Assembly: GCA_964611035.1 (NCBI GenBank)
Contig: CAZSWT010000004.1
Location: 28,830 to 92,829 of the forward strand
DNA length: 64,000 nucleotides
Source: B33-G16 sp964611035
GTDB taxonomy: Bacteria; Desulfobacterota; DSM-4660; Desulfatiglandales; B25-G16
Direction: 5' to 3'
This document shows, piece after piece, positions 25,990 through 34,345 of the stretch. The notes under the pieces were generated by a model. That model was given only the letters and a program-made list of their open reading frames with translations. It was not told where the DNA came from and made no database searches. The position numbers and the translations under genes are program-made. Within the stretch, counting starts at the first letter, position 1; each line of letters begins with the position of its first letter.

Positions 25990-26076
25990 ATACTAATGGC
26001 ATAAAAATATTTCTATTGACTTTATTATGCTATTAGTATATATAAATATCTACTTTTAGTATTATGCTATAAGTAT
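25990..26076 (+). promoter_or_regulatory. Promoter with three operator-like repeats upstream of the AAA ATPase
   Basis: TTGACT (26016-26021), 17 bp, TATATA (26039-26044) form a strong promoter. A 15-mer occurs three times: inverted at 25990-26004 (ATACTAATGGCATAA), direct at 26025-26039 (TTATGCTATTAGTAT, inside the -35/-10 spacer) and direct at 26062-26076 (TTATGCTATAAGTAT). This is the layout expected for a repressor that blocks RNA polymerase. Confidence 0.65.
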
Positions 26077-26093
26077 ATTTCTTGGAGATCTCC

Positions 26094-27260
26094 ATGGCAA
26101 ATCCATTTCGTTTTGGCCAGGTAGTTAGCGGTGAATTGTTTTGTGATCGAAAATCTGAAATTAAACAGATAACTCAGGATCTAAGCGGTGGACAGAGTAT
26201 CGTCTTATTCAGCCCACGCAGGTATGGGAAAACCTCACTCTTGAAGGCAGTATCTAAGGAACTTAAATCCAAGAGAATCCTATACGGGCATGTTGACTTC
26301 TTTGCCTGCAATTCTACCGAAAAGGTTGTCCAGGCTGTGTCCAGTACAGCCGCAAAAGCCATCATTAATGATCTAAAGAGTATAGAAAAGTTTATAAAAA
26401 AGACTGCCCAGTTTTTTACAAGGACAAGGTTTGCCATCCGGTTTGAGCCCAATGGCACAGGATCATTTACTGTCCTGCCAGAGCTCTCACCTCAGGCAAC
26501 TTCTATTGATAACTTATCTGATGCATTTGTAGGTTTAAATTCATATCTTAGGAAGAGCAAAAAGCGAGCAGTGATTGTTCTCGACGAATTTCAACAGATC
26601 CTCAGGGTTAATAGTAATCTTGAAGCTGAATTTCGTACCATTATCCAGCAGCAAGACAGAATTGCATTCGCTTTTCTGGGAAGCCGCATGCACTTACTCC
26701 AAGATATATTCATTAATGAGAAAAGACCATTTTATCATTCCGCCAAGCTCATCGAGTTAGGGCCAATCGTTCAAGAGGAACTAACTAAATTCATAAAAAC
26801 TCGCTTTAAAAAAATAGGTGTTTCCATTTCCGAGGAGCTGGCATTGAGAATTGCTAATAAGGTCGAGGGTCATCCAGACTATGCGCAACGGTTATGTAGC
26901 CACATATTCGATAGCCTTGAGTCCAATACCGTGTCCGAGGAACTCGTTGAGGCAGGAGTATTACGTATGCTTGTATCTTTGACCCCTTGGCTTTCAGGAA
27001 TTTTTGAGGAGTTGCCTATAAGAGAAAGTCAGGTCATGACCCTTTTGGCTGAACACGGCCCTATAGCAACCTTTTCGAGTAAGATGCTTTACAAATATGA
27101 TATGGGAATGCCATCCCTGCACAAGGCTCTTTCCAGTCTAATAAGAAAGGACTTGATCAGCAAGGGGCAAGACAAAAAATATTTTATAATAGACAAATTT
27201 TTAGCCGAGTGGATCAGGGAGGTATTAAAAAACGGAGGGGAACCACGCTACCCCTTTTGA
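26094..27260 (+). CDS. AAA ATPase of the archaeal-ATPase (ATPase_2-like) type
   Basis: 388 aa. The N-terminal NPFRFGQVVSGELFCDR is typical of this STAND-like ATPase group. Walker A SPRRYGKTS (40-48), Walker B AVIVLDEFQQ (about 160-170) and a sensor-like FLGSR follow. A C-terminal winged-helix region (about 310-388) ends the protein. Start ATG 26094 follows GGAGATCTCC; a TTG 12 nt upstream is also in frame. It stands alone behind a repeat-rich promoter. Relatives are common on mobile DNA and beside nucleases, but no partner lies adjacent. Biological role unknown. Confidence 0.83.
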   Translation: MANPFRFGQVVSGELFCDRKSEIKQITQDLSGGQSIVLFSPRRYGKTSLLKAVSKELKSKRILYGHVDFFACNSTEKVVQAVSSTAAKAIINDLKSIEKFIKKTAQFFTRTRFAIRFEPNGTGSFTVLPELSPQATSIDNLSDAFVGLNSYLRKSKKRAVIVLDEFQQILRVNSNLEAEFRTIIQQQDRIAFAFLGSRMHLLQDIFINEKRPFYHSAKLIELGPIVQEELTKFIKTRFKKIGVSISEELALRIANKVEGHPDYAQRLCSHIFDSLESNTVSEELVEAGVLRMLVSLTPWLSGIFEELPIRESQVMTLLAEHGPIATFSSKMLYKYDMGMPSLHKALSSLIRKDLISKGQDKKYFIIDKFLAEWIREVLKNGGEPRYPF

Positions 27261-27579
27261 TATCTTATTAACAATTTGAAAAGCCTATTGAAATCATTTA
27301 TAGTGAGGTAGAATATGGAGAGGCGGTCCTTTTTGTGATACCTCTTATATTACCAGGGAGACAGGTAGAGAGTACTCCTCATTCTCACGAGGCGTTGTGT
27401 TACAAAGATACCATTAAATCCTCATAGTTTCAACAGTCGAAAGGCGTATTTTTCTCAACGATATTATTATGATGTGATTTAATAAACTGTTATTACTATT
27501 TTTTTGTATACCCCTTTTTTATAGACGTAAAATATTACGCTTTGTAAGGCGTATAATATCTACGTTGGGAGGAAAACAT
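27261..27579. other. Intergenic region with an inverted repeat before the lipoprotein gene
   Basis: AACGTAG-ATATTATA-CGC and ACGTAA-AATATTACGC (27525-27540 against 27549-27565) form a ~40-nt imperfect hairpin ending in GTTGGGA. It could be an operator or a decayed, very short attC. Nothing else is recognised in this stretch. Confidence 0.4.
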
Positions 27580-27894
27580 ATGAGGAAATTTGCTGCGGCT
27601 CTTGCCATTCTTTTGATCTTGGCCGGTTGCGCAACTGGCGAATTGATGTCACGCCTTCGCCCTGGAATGCCCAAACAAGAAGTAATTCAAATCTTGGGTA
27701 ATCCAGACGGATATCAATCGCGCGGCGAGTATGAGGCACTCAAATATTCTCACCGCTTAGTAACCGGATGGGCATGGGACAGAGCAGATTACTTCGTAAT
27801 TCTCAAAGATGGCAGAACAGTCGAGTATGGCACTGGTGAGGTTCGCGTTAAGGATATCAACAGTAATGTACTGTTCTTGGTTCCCTTACGCTAA
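27580..27894 (+). CDS. Small lipoprotein with a SmpA/OmlA (BamE-like) fold
   Basis: 104 aa. The signal peptide and lipobox ALAILLILAGC give a lipidated Cys. It then has the BamE/SmpA pattern: GMPKQEVIQILGNPDGYQ (helix-turn with a G-x-P), then strands ending YFVILKDGRTVEYGTGEVR. Start ATG after GGGAGGAAAACAT. It is half the size of a full BamE and is not next to Bam genes. It may be a cassette gene at the left of the attC array. Another BamE-like protein is encoded at 43301. Confidence 0.8.
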   Translation: MRKFAAALAILLILAGCATGELMSRLRPGMPKQEVIQILGNPDGYQSRGEYEALKYSHRLVTGWAWDRADYFVILKDGRTVEYGTGEVRVKDINSNVLFLVPLR

Positions 27895-27948
27895 GAAACT
27901 CAGCTACCAGTCCAAAGCTGATACCCAGTTTTATCCGGGGTTCATTTC

Positions 27949-28620
27949 ATGCATACGCCCGATTTCACCAATCGCGAACCAGTTGATATCATCAAAGAAA
28001 GGCTGTTCTTCGATTCGGCCGGCTTTGTCTATCGCGGACTCTCATGGTTGGAATACGCCAAGAGAACTGGCTCCGCCATCACACTTCAATATGCTGCGCT
28101 GGAGACTCGGCAGGCAATTGAGCAAGTGCTGTTTGAGGAACTAGTCATGAGCGTGGGGGGACAACTTGACAGAAAGGAATACGAGAAGTGTAAAGGCAGT
28201 AGTACCAGGCTAGCGAAGATCATTCGAAAACTCAGTCCGGATTATCAACGGCTGGTCGCCTTTACACAAACTATTTCATCGCTTATTCCGGGTAGTCCTA
28301 CTCTTATAGAATGGGATCATAAAACACTACTTAGATACTGGGGGAGTGTTTCCACCTACCTTCATTGGGCTGGCGAGGCAAAAGAGACTTTTGAATCGCC
28401 GCAGTGGTTTATAACAGGGCTGGAAACGGTCCAAAATGCTGCCACCTACCTTTGGGAGAAACTAAAAGGTGGCTATTCTGGGGTGATGCTGCCTGAGAAG
28501 ATGCAGCCAGAGATTCAGCAGATTTGGGAGAATTTCAAGTCAGATAAAATCGACTTAGAAAGCGTTCGAGGAAGGGCTCTCATTGCTCTGCCAGTGCTTT
28601 CTATGAGGACAAGAACCTAA
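27949..28620 (+). CDS. Hypothetical protein in the cassette array
   Basis: 223 aa, soluble, mostly helical (VYRGLSWLEYAKRTGSAITL; RQAIEQVLFEELVMSVGG; ETVQNAATYLWEKLKGG). No known catalytic motif is seen. The codons for its stop (ACC TAA C) form the R'' box of the first attC, a classical cassette arrangement. Possibly a member of an uncharacterised integron-cassette family. Confidence 0.65.
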   Translation: MHTPDFTNREPVDIIKERLFFDSAGFVYRGLSWLEYAKRTGSAITLQYAALETRQAIEQVLFEELVMSVGGQLDRKEYEKCKGSSTRLAKIIRKLSPDYQRLVAFTQTISSLIPGSPTLIEWDHKTLLRYWGSVSTYLHWAGEAKETFESPQWFITGLETVQNAATYLWEKLKGGYSGVMLPEKMQPEIQQIWENFKSDKIDLESVRGRALIALPVLSMRTRT

Positions 28621-28683
28621 CATCGGGCTGGACAAGGATGCGCGGAAAAGGACCCCGCGCACCTATCAGCCCAGGCGTTGAAT
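28615..28683 (+). repeat. attC recombination site 1 (69 bp)
   Basis: R'' ACCTAAC (28615-28621), which contains the stop codon of the preceding gene, and R' GTTGAAT (28677-28683) match RYYYAAC/GTTRRRY. The inner boxes GGGCTG and CAGCCC pair, as do GCGCGG and CCGCGC. Confidence 0.72.
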
Positions 28684-28804
28684 CTGTAGAAAAAGTAATT
28701 TTCGTTCATTTTTGCGAAATTCTAGTTCAATAAAATCAATAGCTTACAACCGACAATAAGAGCTTTTACCAGTTATTTTGGACTTTTCTACAGACTCGTT
28801 GGGC
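28683..28804 (+). repeat. attC-like hairpin with R' box GTTGGGC
   Basis: TCTGTAGAAAAAG (28683-28695) pairs with CTTTTCTACAGA (28783-28794) with one extrahelical A. It ends in a consensus R' GTTGGGC (28798-28804). The expected R'' box is missing, so the left half is probably decayed. R' is exactly complementary to the R'' of attC 2, as expected for the two ends of one cassette. Confidence 0.55.
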
Positions 28805-29065
28805 ACGTGGTTATTGTGTAAGCTCAGTGGGCTTCAATGAGCACCAAATCAGACTGTATATTAAAGAACAGGAATAATTGCAACAAAATCAAGAACAATT
28901 AGAAATCGAATTCGAGTAATAGCCCATTTCAGGGGCCTTTATCATAACACCAGTTCTACTAGTGGTCGTTGATAAGTGCACATTTAATATTTAAAATGCG
29001 ATTCCAAGCCAGACCTTACTATTAATGGTATCACCACTTTATAATAAATAAAGAGAGATTGATTA

Positions 29066-29626
29066 ATGAATGTTAGAAATCTGATCGCAATATTATCATG
29101 CTCTTTGATTCTCATTAGTTGTGCCACTGTCCAACTTGATAAAAATGAAAAGCATGGATATGATTTTAATAATATAAAATCACTGACAATATTGCCGTTC
29201 TTAGAGGATAGAATCGATTCTATAATCCCTAACAATGCAGGGCAAAGACATAATTATATTATTGCAGATGAGTTAGCTATGGCTTTATTAGGGTCAGGAA
29301 TTAAGATTGTTGATAGAAATATAATTGATAGGATCTTATCTGAGCAAAAACTTACTCTATTGGGTTTAATGAAAGAACAGGATTATGTCAAGATTGGTAA
29401 ATTAACAAATGCAGATGCTATTCTTTATGGGGTTATTAATACGGAAAATGCTTATTTTAGAAGGCAGGCTACAATATCGGTAAAAATTATAGACGTTAGA
29501 ACGGGAGAAACAGTATTTACTGTTTTGACGAAAAGCGGAGATTCATGGGGGCAAGCAGAGAGGTTAGTGAGCCCGATGTCCAAGGAGATTGCTCGAACGC
29601 TTAAAGATAGGTTTTCTTTACGATAA
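29066..29626 (+). CDS. CsgG-like lipoprotein (cassette gene)
   Basis: 186 aa. The lipobox LILISC puts the lipidated Cys near residue 18. The body follows the CsgG/LPP20-type pattern: SLTILPFLED, then ADELAMALLGSGIKIVDRNIIDRIL, then ADAILYGVINT and ISVKIIDVRTGETVFTV. Full CsgG forms the curli secretion pore, but many short homologues are periplasmic lipoproteins of unknown role. It occupies one gene cassette between GTTGGGC (28798) and attC 2. Very AT-rich compared with the flanking cassettes, which fits a separate origin. Confidence 0.78.
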   Translation: MNVRNLIAILSCSLILISCATVQLDKNEKHGYDFNNIKSLTILPFLEDRIDSIIPNNAGQRHNYIIADELAMALLGSGIKIVDRNIIDRILSEQKLTLLGLMKEQDYVKIGKLTNADAILYGVINTENAYFRRQATISVKIIDVRTGETVFTVLTKSGDSWGQAERLVSPMSKEIARTLKDRFSLR

Positions 29627-29691
29627 TTTGTACTGACCGATACTTGTCCTGGTAATTCAGGTACAGCCACTAATTTCAAAGGAAGAAAAAT

Positions 29692-29749
29692 GCCCAACAA
29701 TGCCCATGCAGCGGACAGCTAACCGCCGCCGTTGATGGCAACGTTATGC
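29692..29749 (+). repeat. attC recombination site 2 (58 bp)
   Basis: R'' GCCCAAC (29692-29698) and R' GTTATGC (29743-29749). The inner boxes TGCCCAT and ATGGCA pair with one extrahelical C, the asymmetry that integron integrases use for strand choice. A central CGG/CCG stem follows. Confidence 0.78.
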
Positions 29750-29783
29750 AAGCAAAAAAATTCCTTGACGTTCAATTTTAATC

Positions 29784-29812
29784 TTGACAAATAAACTTAC
29801 CTATACTATACT
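29784..29812 (+). promoter_or_regulatory. Promoter inside the third cassette
   Basis: TTGACA (29784-29789), 17 bp, TATACT (29807-29812). It would let this cassette be expressed without an integron Pc promoter. Confidence 0.68.
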
Positions 29813-29849
29813 TGCCTTAACTTCACTAACCTAAGAGGAGGGCAAGATC

Positions 29850-30503
29850 ATGGACGCCAAAAAACATTTAATGCATGAGAAAACTAACTTATTGAATCAA
29901 ATAGCAGAATCCGCTCAATGCGGCAAATCTCAAGAGGTTCTGGCTGCAGGCGAAAGGCTTAATAAGATCGAGTCTCTAATTGACAGGTACGAAAAACTTC
30001 TTCGGGATATTTCAGATCTGGACACCGAGCCCCTGCAAAACACTCGAGTGGATTCCAGACACATGAAAGACAAGGGCCTTAAGAGACTGAATGTGGTGTC
30101 GGGGAGAGGGATCGGTAGGACAATTCGGATGGATTTTCTGAAAAAGGCATCTGAAGAAGGCATTCATCTTGAAAACATTAGAGGCAGCATTTACAAAACC
30201 CAATCAGGGCATAAAGTTGGTATTGCCGTTGCCACCGAGAGGAAACCTGATCGCTGGTTTCTTGGCTTGCCCTTTGAGGGCTTTGATCAAGCTGTTTTGC
30301 TTTGCAAGCGCGATGCGGGAGATACTGTCGAAATATGCCTCCCCAGGAATTTTTTTGATGAATACGGCGACAAGATGAGTCAATCAACCGGCCAGATGAA
30401 ATTCAACGTAGCCCGAAGAGGAAATGGATACGCAATATTAGTTCCAGGAACGGATGGGGTCAGCGTCTCAAAATTTCTAGAAGACTACTCACTACTGAAG
30501 TAG
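29850..30503 (+). CDS. Hypothetical cassette protein
   Basis: 217 aa. Residues 1-60 form an amphipathic coiled-coil helix (MHEKTNLLNQIAESAQ ... LIDRYEKLLRDISDL). The rest is a mixed alpha/beta domain (KVGIAVATERKPDRWFLGLP; MKFNVARRGNGYAILVPG). Strong ribosome site GAGGAGGGCAAGATC and its own promoter. The cassette's first box GTTATGC is the exact complement of its terminal box GCATAAC. No family recognised. Confidence 0.68.
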   Translation: MDAKKHLMHEKTNLLNQIAESAQCGKSQEVLAAGERLNKIESLIDRYEKLLRDISDLDTEPLQNTRVDSRHMKDKGLKRLNVVSGRGIGRTIRMDFLKKASEEGIHLENIRGSIYKTQSGHKVGIAVATERKPDRWFLGLPFEGFDQAVLLCKRDAGDTVEICLPRNFFDEYGDKMSQSTGQMKFNVARRGNGYAILVPGTDGVSVSKFLEDYSLLK

Positions 30504-30521
30504 TGTCTGCCCGCTAAGTCT

Positions 30522-30580
30522 GCATAACAACTCAATCTAGCGGATGCGGTAAACCGCCCCGCTGATTTCGGTCGTTGGGC
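30522..30580 (+). repeat. attC recombination site 3 (59 bp)
   Basis: R'' GCATAAC (30522-30528) and R' GTTGGGC (30574-30580). AATCTAGCGG pairs with CCGCTGATT with one extrahelical T, followed by GCGG/CCGC. This is the clearest attC in the window. Confidence 0.85.
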
Positions 30581-30622
30581 TGCTGCACCAGAGGTTACAC
30601 AGCAATAGCAATAGACGATAAT

Positions 30623-31207
30623 ATGTTCGAACTAGAGTACAGAGTCGGCTTCCGAGTATTGAGAGAAGAAATTGGGCTTGCGTCAACTTTGAAGGTTGCC
30701 ATTCCCGCTTTCTTTAAGTCACTCACGATTAGCTATGATGCAGAGGGAAAACCTGAGGAGGATGAAAGAACAAAAGCGAGAATCAAGAACCATTTAAAGT
30801 TACTGGCTTTGATGTATAGGGAACTTCAGAAACGATATGGAACGCCAAGCACCAATGAGATTATGCGTGAAACCTTAATGAAGGGTGGACAGGCTTTCTT
30901 TAGAGGGTTTACTCCTCTTGGTCCTGATGACGACCTCAGGAGTTTTGCTAAGGTATACAAGGATTTTGAAAGCCACAACATCGTGTTCGATGTAATTGAA
31001 GAATCTAAAGAGAAATTTGAAATAGTGGTTAAGAGGTGCTTAATCTACGAATCGTTTAAGGAACTCGGAATATTGGCCCTAACCCAGTGGATGTGTGACA
31101 TTGCATTTGCTTACTTCAGCAGTTATCATCCGAGAATGAAATACATGAAAGACCGCATGATTGCAAGAGGAGATGATACCTGTCACGAGGTTTTCGTTTG
31201 GGAATGA
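30623..31207 (+). CDS. L-2-amino-thiazoline-4-carboxylic acid hydrolase-like cassette protein
   Basis: 194 aa from the ATG at 30623; the open frame extends left only into attC 3. The C-terminal MKDRMIARGDDTCHEVFVW matches the GDxxCxHxxx-type end of the ATC_hydrolase family. The helical core LARLMYRELQKRYG-like (LALMYRELQKRYGTPS) is also typical. Family members are often standalone, with unknown substrates outside L-cysteine pathways. The cassette begins with GTTGGGC and ends with the exactly complementary GCCCAAC of attC 4. Confidence 0.7.
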   Translation: MFELEYRVGFRVLREEIGLASTLKVAIPAFFKSLTISYDAEGKPEEDERTKARIKNHLKLLALMYRELQKRYGTPSTNEIMRETLMKGGQAFFRGFTPLGPDDDLRSFAKVYKDFESHNIVFDVIEESKEKFEIVVKRCLIYESFKELGILALTQWMCDIAFAYFSSYHPRMKYMKDRMIARGDDTCHEVFVWE

Positions 31208-31237
31208 CGGCTAGGGATGAAAAGGTAGATGAGAGCA

Positions 31238-31333
31238 GCCCAACCTATAAGGATTGAACTGACATGCCAATGCATGGAAGAAAAATTTATCTCTGGCCGA
31301 CACAGGCAGGTCAGATTCAATCCATTGTTCAGG
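31238..31333 (+). repeat. attC recombination site 4 (about 96 bp)
   Basis: R'' GCCCAAC (31238-31244). The long inner stem pairs GGATTGAACTGACATGCC (from 31251) with GGCAGGTCAGATTCAATCC (31305-31323), with an extrahelical T and one mismatch. R' is degenerate (GTTCAGG, 31327-31333). It is the last recognisable attC of the first array. Confidence 0.7.
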
Positions 31334-31569
31334 AAGCCCGGCTTATTTGGCGCGTTATTTGCTATATGGGTATTGATTCGAGATGCTATCTTCTAGAGTG
31401 GGCGAAGTGTTAATTATGGTATAATTTCGGAAAGTTAAGGGAATAAAAGCCATATTTCCACGAAAAAGTTTTACGCCTTGATATTAATCGATAAAACATA
31501 AAAAATTCTTTTAAGCAAGAAAAATTATGGAAAATCTGCCGCGATAGCGGCTTACTTGAACAAGGCGCT
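31334..31569. other. Non-coding stretch between attC 4 and the MITE-like element
   Basis: About 235 bp of AT-rich sequence with no open frame of note. A short GC hairpin GCCGCGATAGCGGC sits at 31541-31554. Confidence 0.4.
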
Positions 31570-31758
31570 GTAAAGGAGTTCTCAAGCAACTTAAGTTTCA
31601 CTAAATCATCTTAGCATGCTCTTTACCAAAATATTCTCATTCACTTTATGTCTTTAAACTTAGCATGATAATATGCTATTGTTTTTTACAATCTTGGACC
31701 ATGGTTTAATGTAAATATATTCTTTATCATGTGCTGATAAGTCGTTTTAGAACCAACG
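31570..31758 (+). mobile_element. MITE-like element, copy A (left flank of the restriction-modification operon)
   Basis: 31587-31758 is about 92 percent identical to 34360-34531. The right terminus TAAGTCGTTTTAGAACCAACG is the inverse of the left terminus of copy B at 18 of 21 positions or better. The left terminus of this copy is more decayed. It contains an internal hairpin TAGCAT-GATAAT-ATGCTA and no coding sequence. Confidence 0.62.
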
Positions 31759-31820
31759 GTTACAATCTTGTTGGATTGAAAAATATGGATGCATGAAATA
31801 CACTTATTAAAGAAAACGAT

Positions 31821-33341
31821 ATGCCAGTCGAATCTTTAAGCTTGCTTGATCACGTCCGAAAATCATTTAACTCTAATACAAGTAGAACTGACCGCTCTCA
31901 GATCGGTCAGTTTCTTACGCCTGCTGCAATCGCCCATTTTATGTCATCGATGTTTGAAACGGGGGGGCAAGAGGTAAGGATTCTGGACCCTGGCGCAGGG
32001 GCAGGGGTGCTTTTTGCGACGTGCGTGGAGACTTTGGTCGAGCGAAAGACTCGGCCTCTTTCTATTGAAGTTGTTGTCTACGAAACGGATAAAGGGATAC
32101 TTCCCTATCTGGAAGAAACCATGAAGAGATGCGAATCTCTCTGCAAGTCTGCGGGCGTTGCCTTTCAAGGGATCGTAAAGTTTGAGGATTTTGTTTTGTC
32201 TGCCATTACCGAAACGGAGGAATCTCTCTTTTCCGTCCCAAGCAGGCGTTTCACTCATGTTATTCTTAACCCTCCCTATAAAAAGATCAATACACAGACA
32301 GCTATGAGCCGAATGCTCTATTCAGCTGGCATAGAGGTGGCAAACCTTTACGCGGTTTTTGTATGGCTGTCAATGCGGTTCCTGGAGCCGGGAGGACAAA
32401 TGGTGGCGATAACACCCCGTAGCTTTTGCAATGGTCCTTATTTCAAGAAGTTCCGCGTTGCATTCCTGAGAATGATGAGCCTCAAGCGCATTCATGTATT
32501 CGTATCGCGTAAGAAGGCGTTCGGTGACGATGATGTGCTGCAAGAGAATGTGATTTATCATGCCGTTAGAGGGCTTCAGAAACCGAAGTCTGTCATAATC
32601 TCCGCGTCCGAGGGTATTGATTTCAGCAATGCACATATCCTATCTGTCCTATATAATCATGTTGTCCACCCTGGTGATCGGGATGCCTTTATCCATCTGG
32701 GTGTTGACGATGCCGATTTAAATGTGATGAAACGAATGGAATGCTTTGTATCGTCACTGAGCAAACTTAACCTGAATGTCTCTACAGGACGTACTGTTGA
32801 TTTCAGAGCACGGGAACATTTAAGACAGTCTCCTCAGCAAGGAACAGCGCCGTTGATCTATCCGTGTCATTTTCAATATGGCTTTATCAACTGGCCAGTT
32901 GAATCAGGAAAGAAGCCCAATGCCATAGTGTTATCTCCCGAGACGTCCGGTCTTTTCGTAGAAGCTGGATATTATGTTCTCACAAAAAGGTTCTCGTCCA
33001 AGGAACAGGCGAGGCGGGTCATGGCAGCGATATATGATCCTTCAAGGGTCAATGCACCTTTTATAAGTTTTGAAAATCACCTGAATTACTTCCACAGACA
33101 AGGTAGAGGATTGCTGGCTGACTTGGCAAAAGGGCTTGCCCTATACCTCAATTCTACAATTATTGATCAGTATTTTCGGCTCTTTAGCGGACACACTCAG
33201 GTTAATGCCACTGATCTGCGAAAAATGCCCTATCCTACTTATGAACAACTCTTGAGACTGGGTGCCTATGTCAAGGAAGCAATGCCCGATCAGGAGGCTA
33301 TCGATGCCGTTTTAGAAAAGGAGTGCGAAAACCGTGATTAA
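31821..33341 (+). CDS. Type II N6-adenine DNA methyltransferase (PstI/BsuBI-like)
   Basis: 506 aa. The AdoMet-binding motif I reads ILDPGAGAGVLF (55-66) and the catalytic motif IV is NPPY (150-153), giving the gamma-class Eco57I/PstI architecture. The start segment QIGQFLTPAAIAHFMSSMF is typical of M.PstI-like enzymes. The ribosome site is weak, AAAGAAAACGAT. It overlaps the endonuclease gene by 8 bp, so synthesis is coupled. It protects host DNA from the nuclease. If specificity follows PstI/BsuBI the target would be CTGCAG, but this is inference from family only. Confidence 0.9.
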   Translation: MPVESLSLLDHVRKSFNSNTSRTDRSQIGQFLTPAAIAHFMSSMFETGGQEVRILDPGAGAGVLFATCVETLVERKTRPLSIEVVVYETDKGILPYLEETMKRCESLCKSAGVAFQGIVKFEDFVLSAITETEESLFSVPSRRFTHVILNPPYKKINTQTAMSRMLYSAGIEVANLYAVFVWLSMRFLEPGGQMVAITPRSFCNGPYFKKFRVAFLRMMSLKRIHVFVSRKKAFGDDDVLQENVIYHAVRGLQKPKSVIISASEGIDFSNAHILSVLYNHVVHPGDRDAFIHLGVDDADLNVMKRMECFVSSLSKLNLNVSTGRTVDFRAREHLRQSPQQGTAPLIYPCHFQYGFINWPVESGKKPNAIVLSPETSGLFVEAGYYVLTKRFSSKEQARRVMAAIYDPSRVNAPFISFENHLNYFHRQGRGLLADLAKGLALYLNSTIIDQYFRLFSGHTQVNATDLRKMPYPTYEQLLRLGAYVKEAMPDQEAIDAVLEKECENRD

Positions 33342-34302
33342 AAAAGCAAGTAGGAAGAAAGCAGAAAAGAAAATCAGAGAGGCTCTCGCAATCTTAAATC
33401 ATTTGGGTTTTCCAAGGCAGCAACAGAACGAGCGATCTGCCTTGACCCTCCTAGCGTTATTGGGCCTTAAACCGGACACCGATTGGGAGGGTGCAACCGA
33501 TCCATTGATGGGTATTACTCCTATGATGGATTTCTTTCACGAACACTACGGGAAAAAATATGCGCCCAACACTCGCGAAACTGTGCGTCGTCAAACAGTT
33601 CACCAGTTTCTGCAAGCCGCCTTGATTGTTGCCAATCCTGATAAGCCCTCCAGACCGACCAATAGCCCGAAAGCGGTTTATCAGATTGAGCCGTACGCTC
33701 TGAAACTCCTCCGAAGTTTCGGGAAGCCAGGATGGGAGAAGCATTTACAGAAATATTTGCGGACAGTGAAGACCTTAAAGAGGCTATATGCACGCGAGAG
33801 GGATATGAAGCGACTGCCCGTCAAACTCGCGAGCGGTCGAGAAATCAGGCTTTCTCCTGGAGGCCAGAATGTGCTGGTCAAGAGGATAATAGATGATTTT
33901 TGCCCCTTATTTACACCAGGAGGTTATGTTATTTATGTAGGAGATACTCAAGCGAAGTGGGCATATTTCGATGCAGACGCCTTGGCAGCATTAGGGGTTG
34001 AGATAGAAGAACACGGGAAGATGCCTGACGTTGTGGTGCATCATGTAGAAAAGAATTGGCTGGTTCTGATTGAAGCTGTAACCAGTCACGGGCCTGTGAA
34101 CCCGAAGCGAAGGCAAGAATTGAAGGAATTGTTCTCTGGATCAAATGCTGGCTTGGTTTTTGTGACTGCGTTTATTGATCGGAGGGCCATGTTAAAATAC
34201 TTGAGTGACATTTCTTGGGAAACGGAAGTCTGGATTGCCGAGTCTCCAACGCATTTGATCCACTTTAATGGCGAACGTTTCCTTGGGCCGTATGAAGATT
34301 AG
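33334..34302 (+). CDS. BsuBI/PstI-family type II restriction endonuclease
   Basis: 322 aa, typical length. The catalytic region shows MPDVVV (Pro-Asp 231-232) and LIEAVTSHGPVNPKRR (Glu247), the PD-(D/E)xK variant characteristic of BsuBI/PstI nucleases. The C-terminus WIAESPTHLIHFNGERFLGPY also matches the family. Start GTG at 33334 with GGAG 11 nt upstream, overlapping the methyltransferase stop. No control (C) protein gene is present; the methyltransferase-first order ensures protection before cutting. Confidence 0.9.
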   Translation: MIKKASRKKAEKKIREALAILNHLGFPRQQQNERSALTLLALLGLKPDTDWEGATDPLMGITPMMDFFHEHYGKKYAPNTRETVRRQTVHQFLQAALIVANPDKPSRPTNSPKAVYQIEPYALKLLRSFGKPGWEKHLQKYLRTVKTLKRLYARERDMKRLPVKLASGREIRLSPGGQNVLVKRIIDDFCPLFTPGGYVIYVGDTQAKWAYFDADALAALGVEIEEHGKMPDVVVHHVEKNWLVLIEAVTSHGPVNPKRRQELKELFSGSNAGLVFVTAFIDRRAMLKYLSDISWETEVWIAESPTHLIHFNGERFLGPYED

Positions 34303-34345
34303 GTTTATATTATGGACTACCTAATTGCAGTATGTAAAGGGGTAA

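Noticed and set aside
27525..27571. Hairpin ending in GTTGGGA before the lipoprotein gene as an attC
   Set aside because: Under 50 bp, no R'' box and the last base of R' is wrong; kept only as an intergenic inverted repeat.
31821..34302. Avoidance of CTGCAG as evidence for the restriction specificity
   Set aside because: Several CTGCAG sites are visible in the window (for example near 7288, 10534, 29943, 44878 and 51523), about what base composition predicts, so no avoidance signal.
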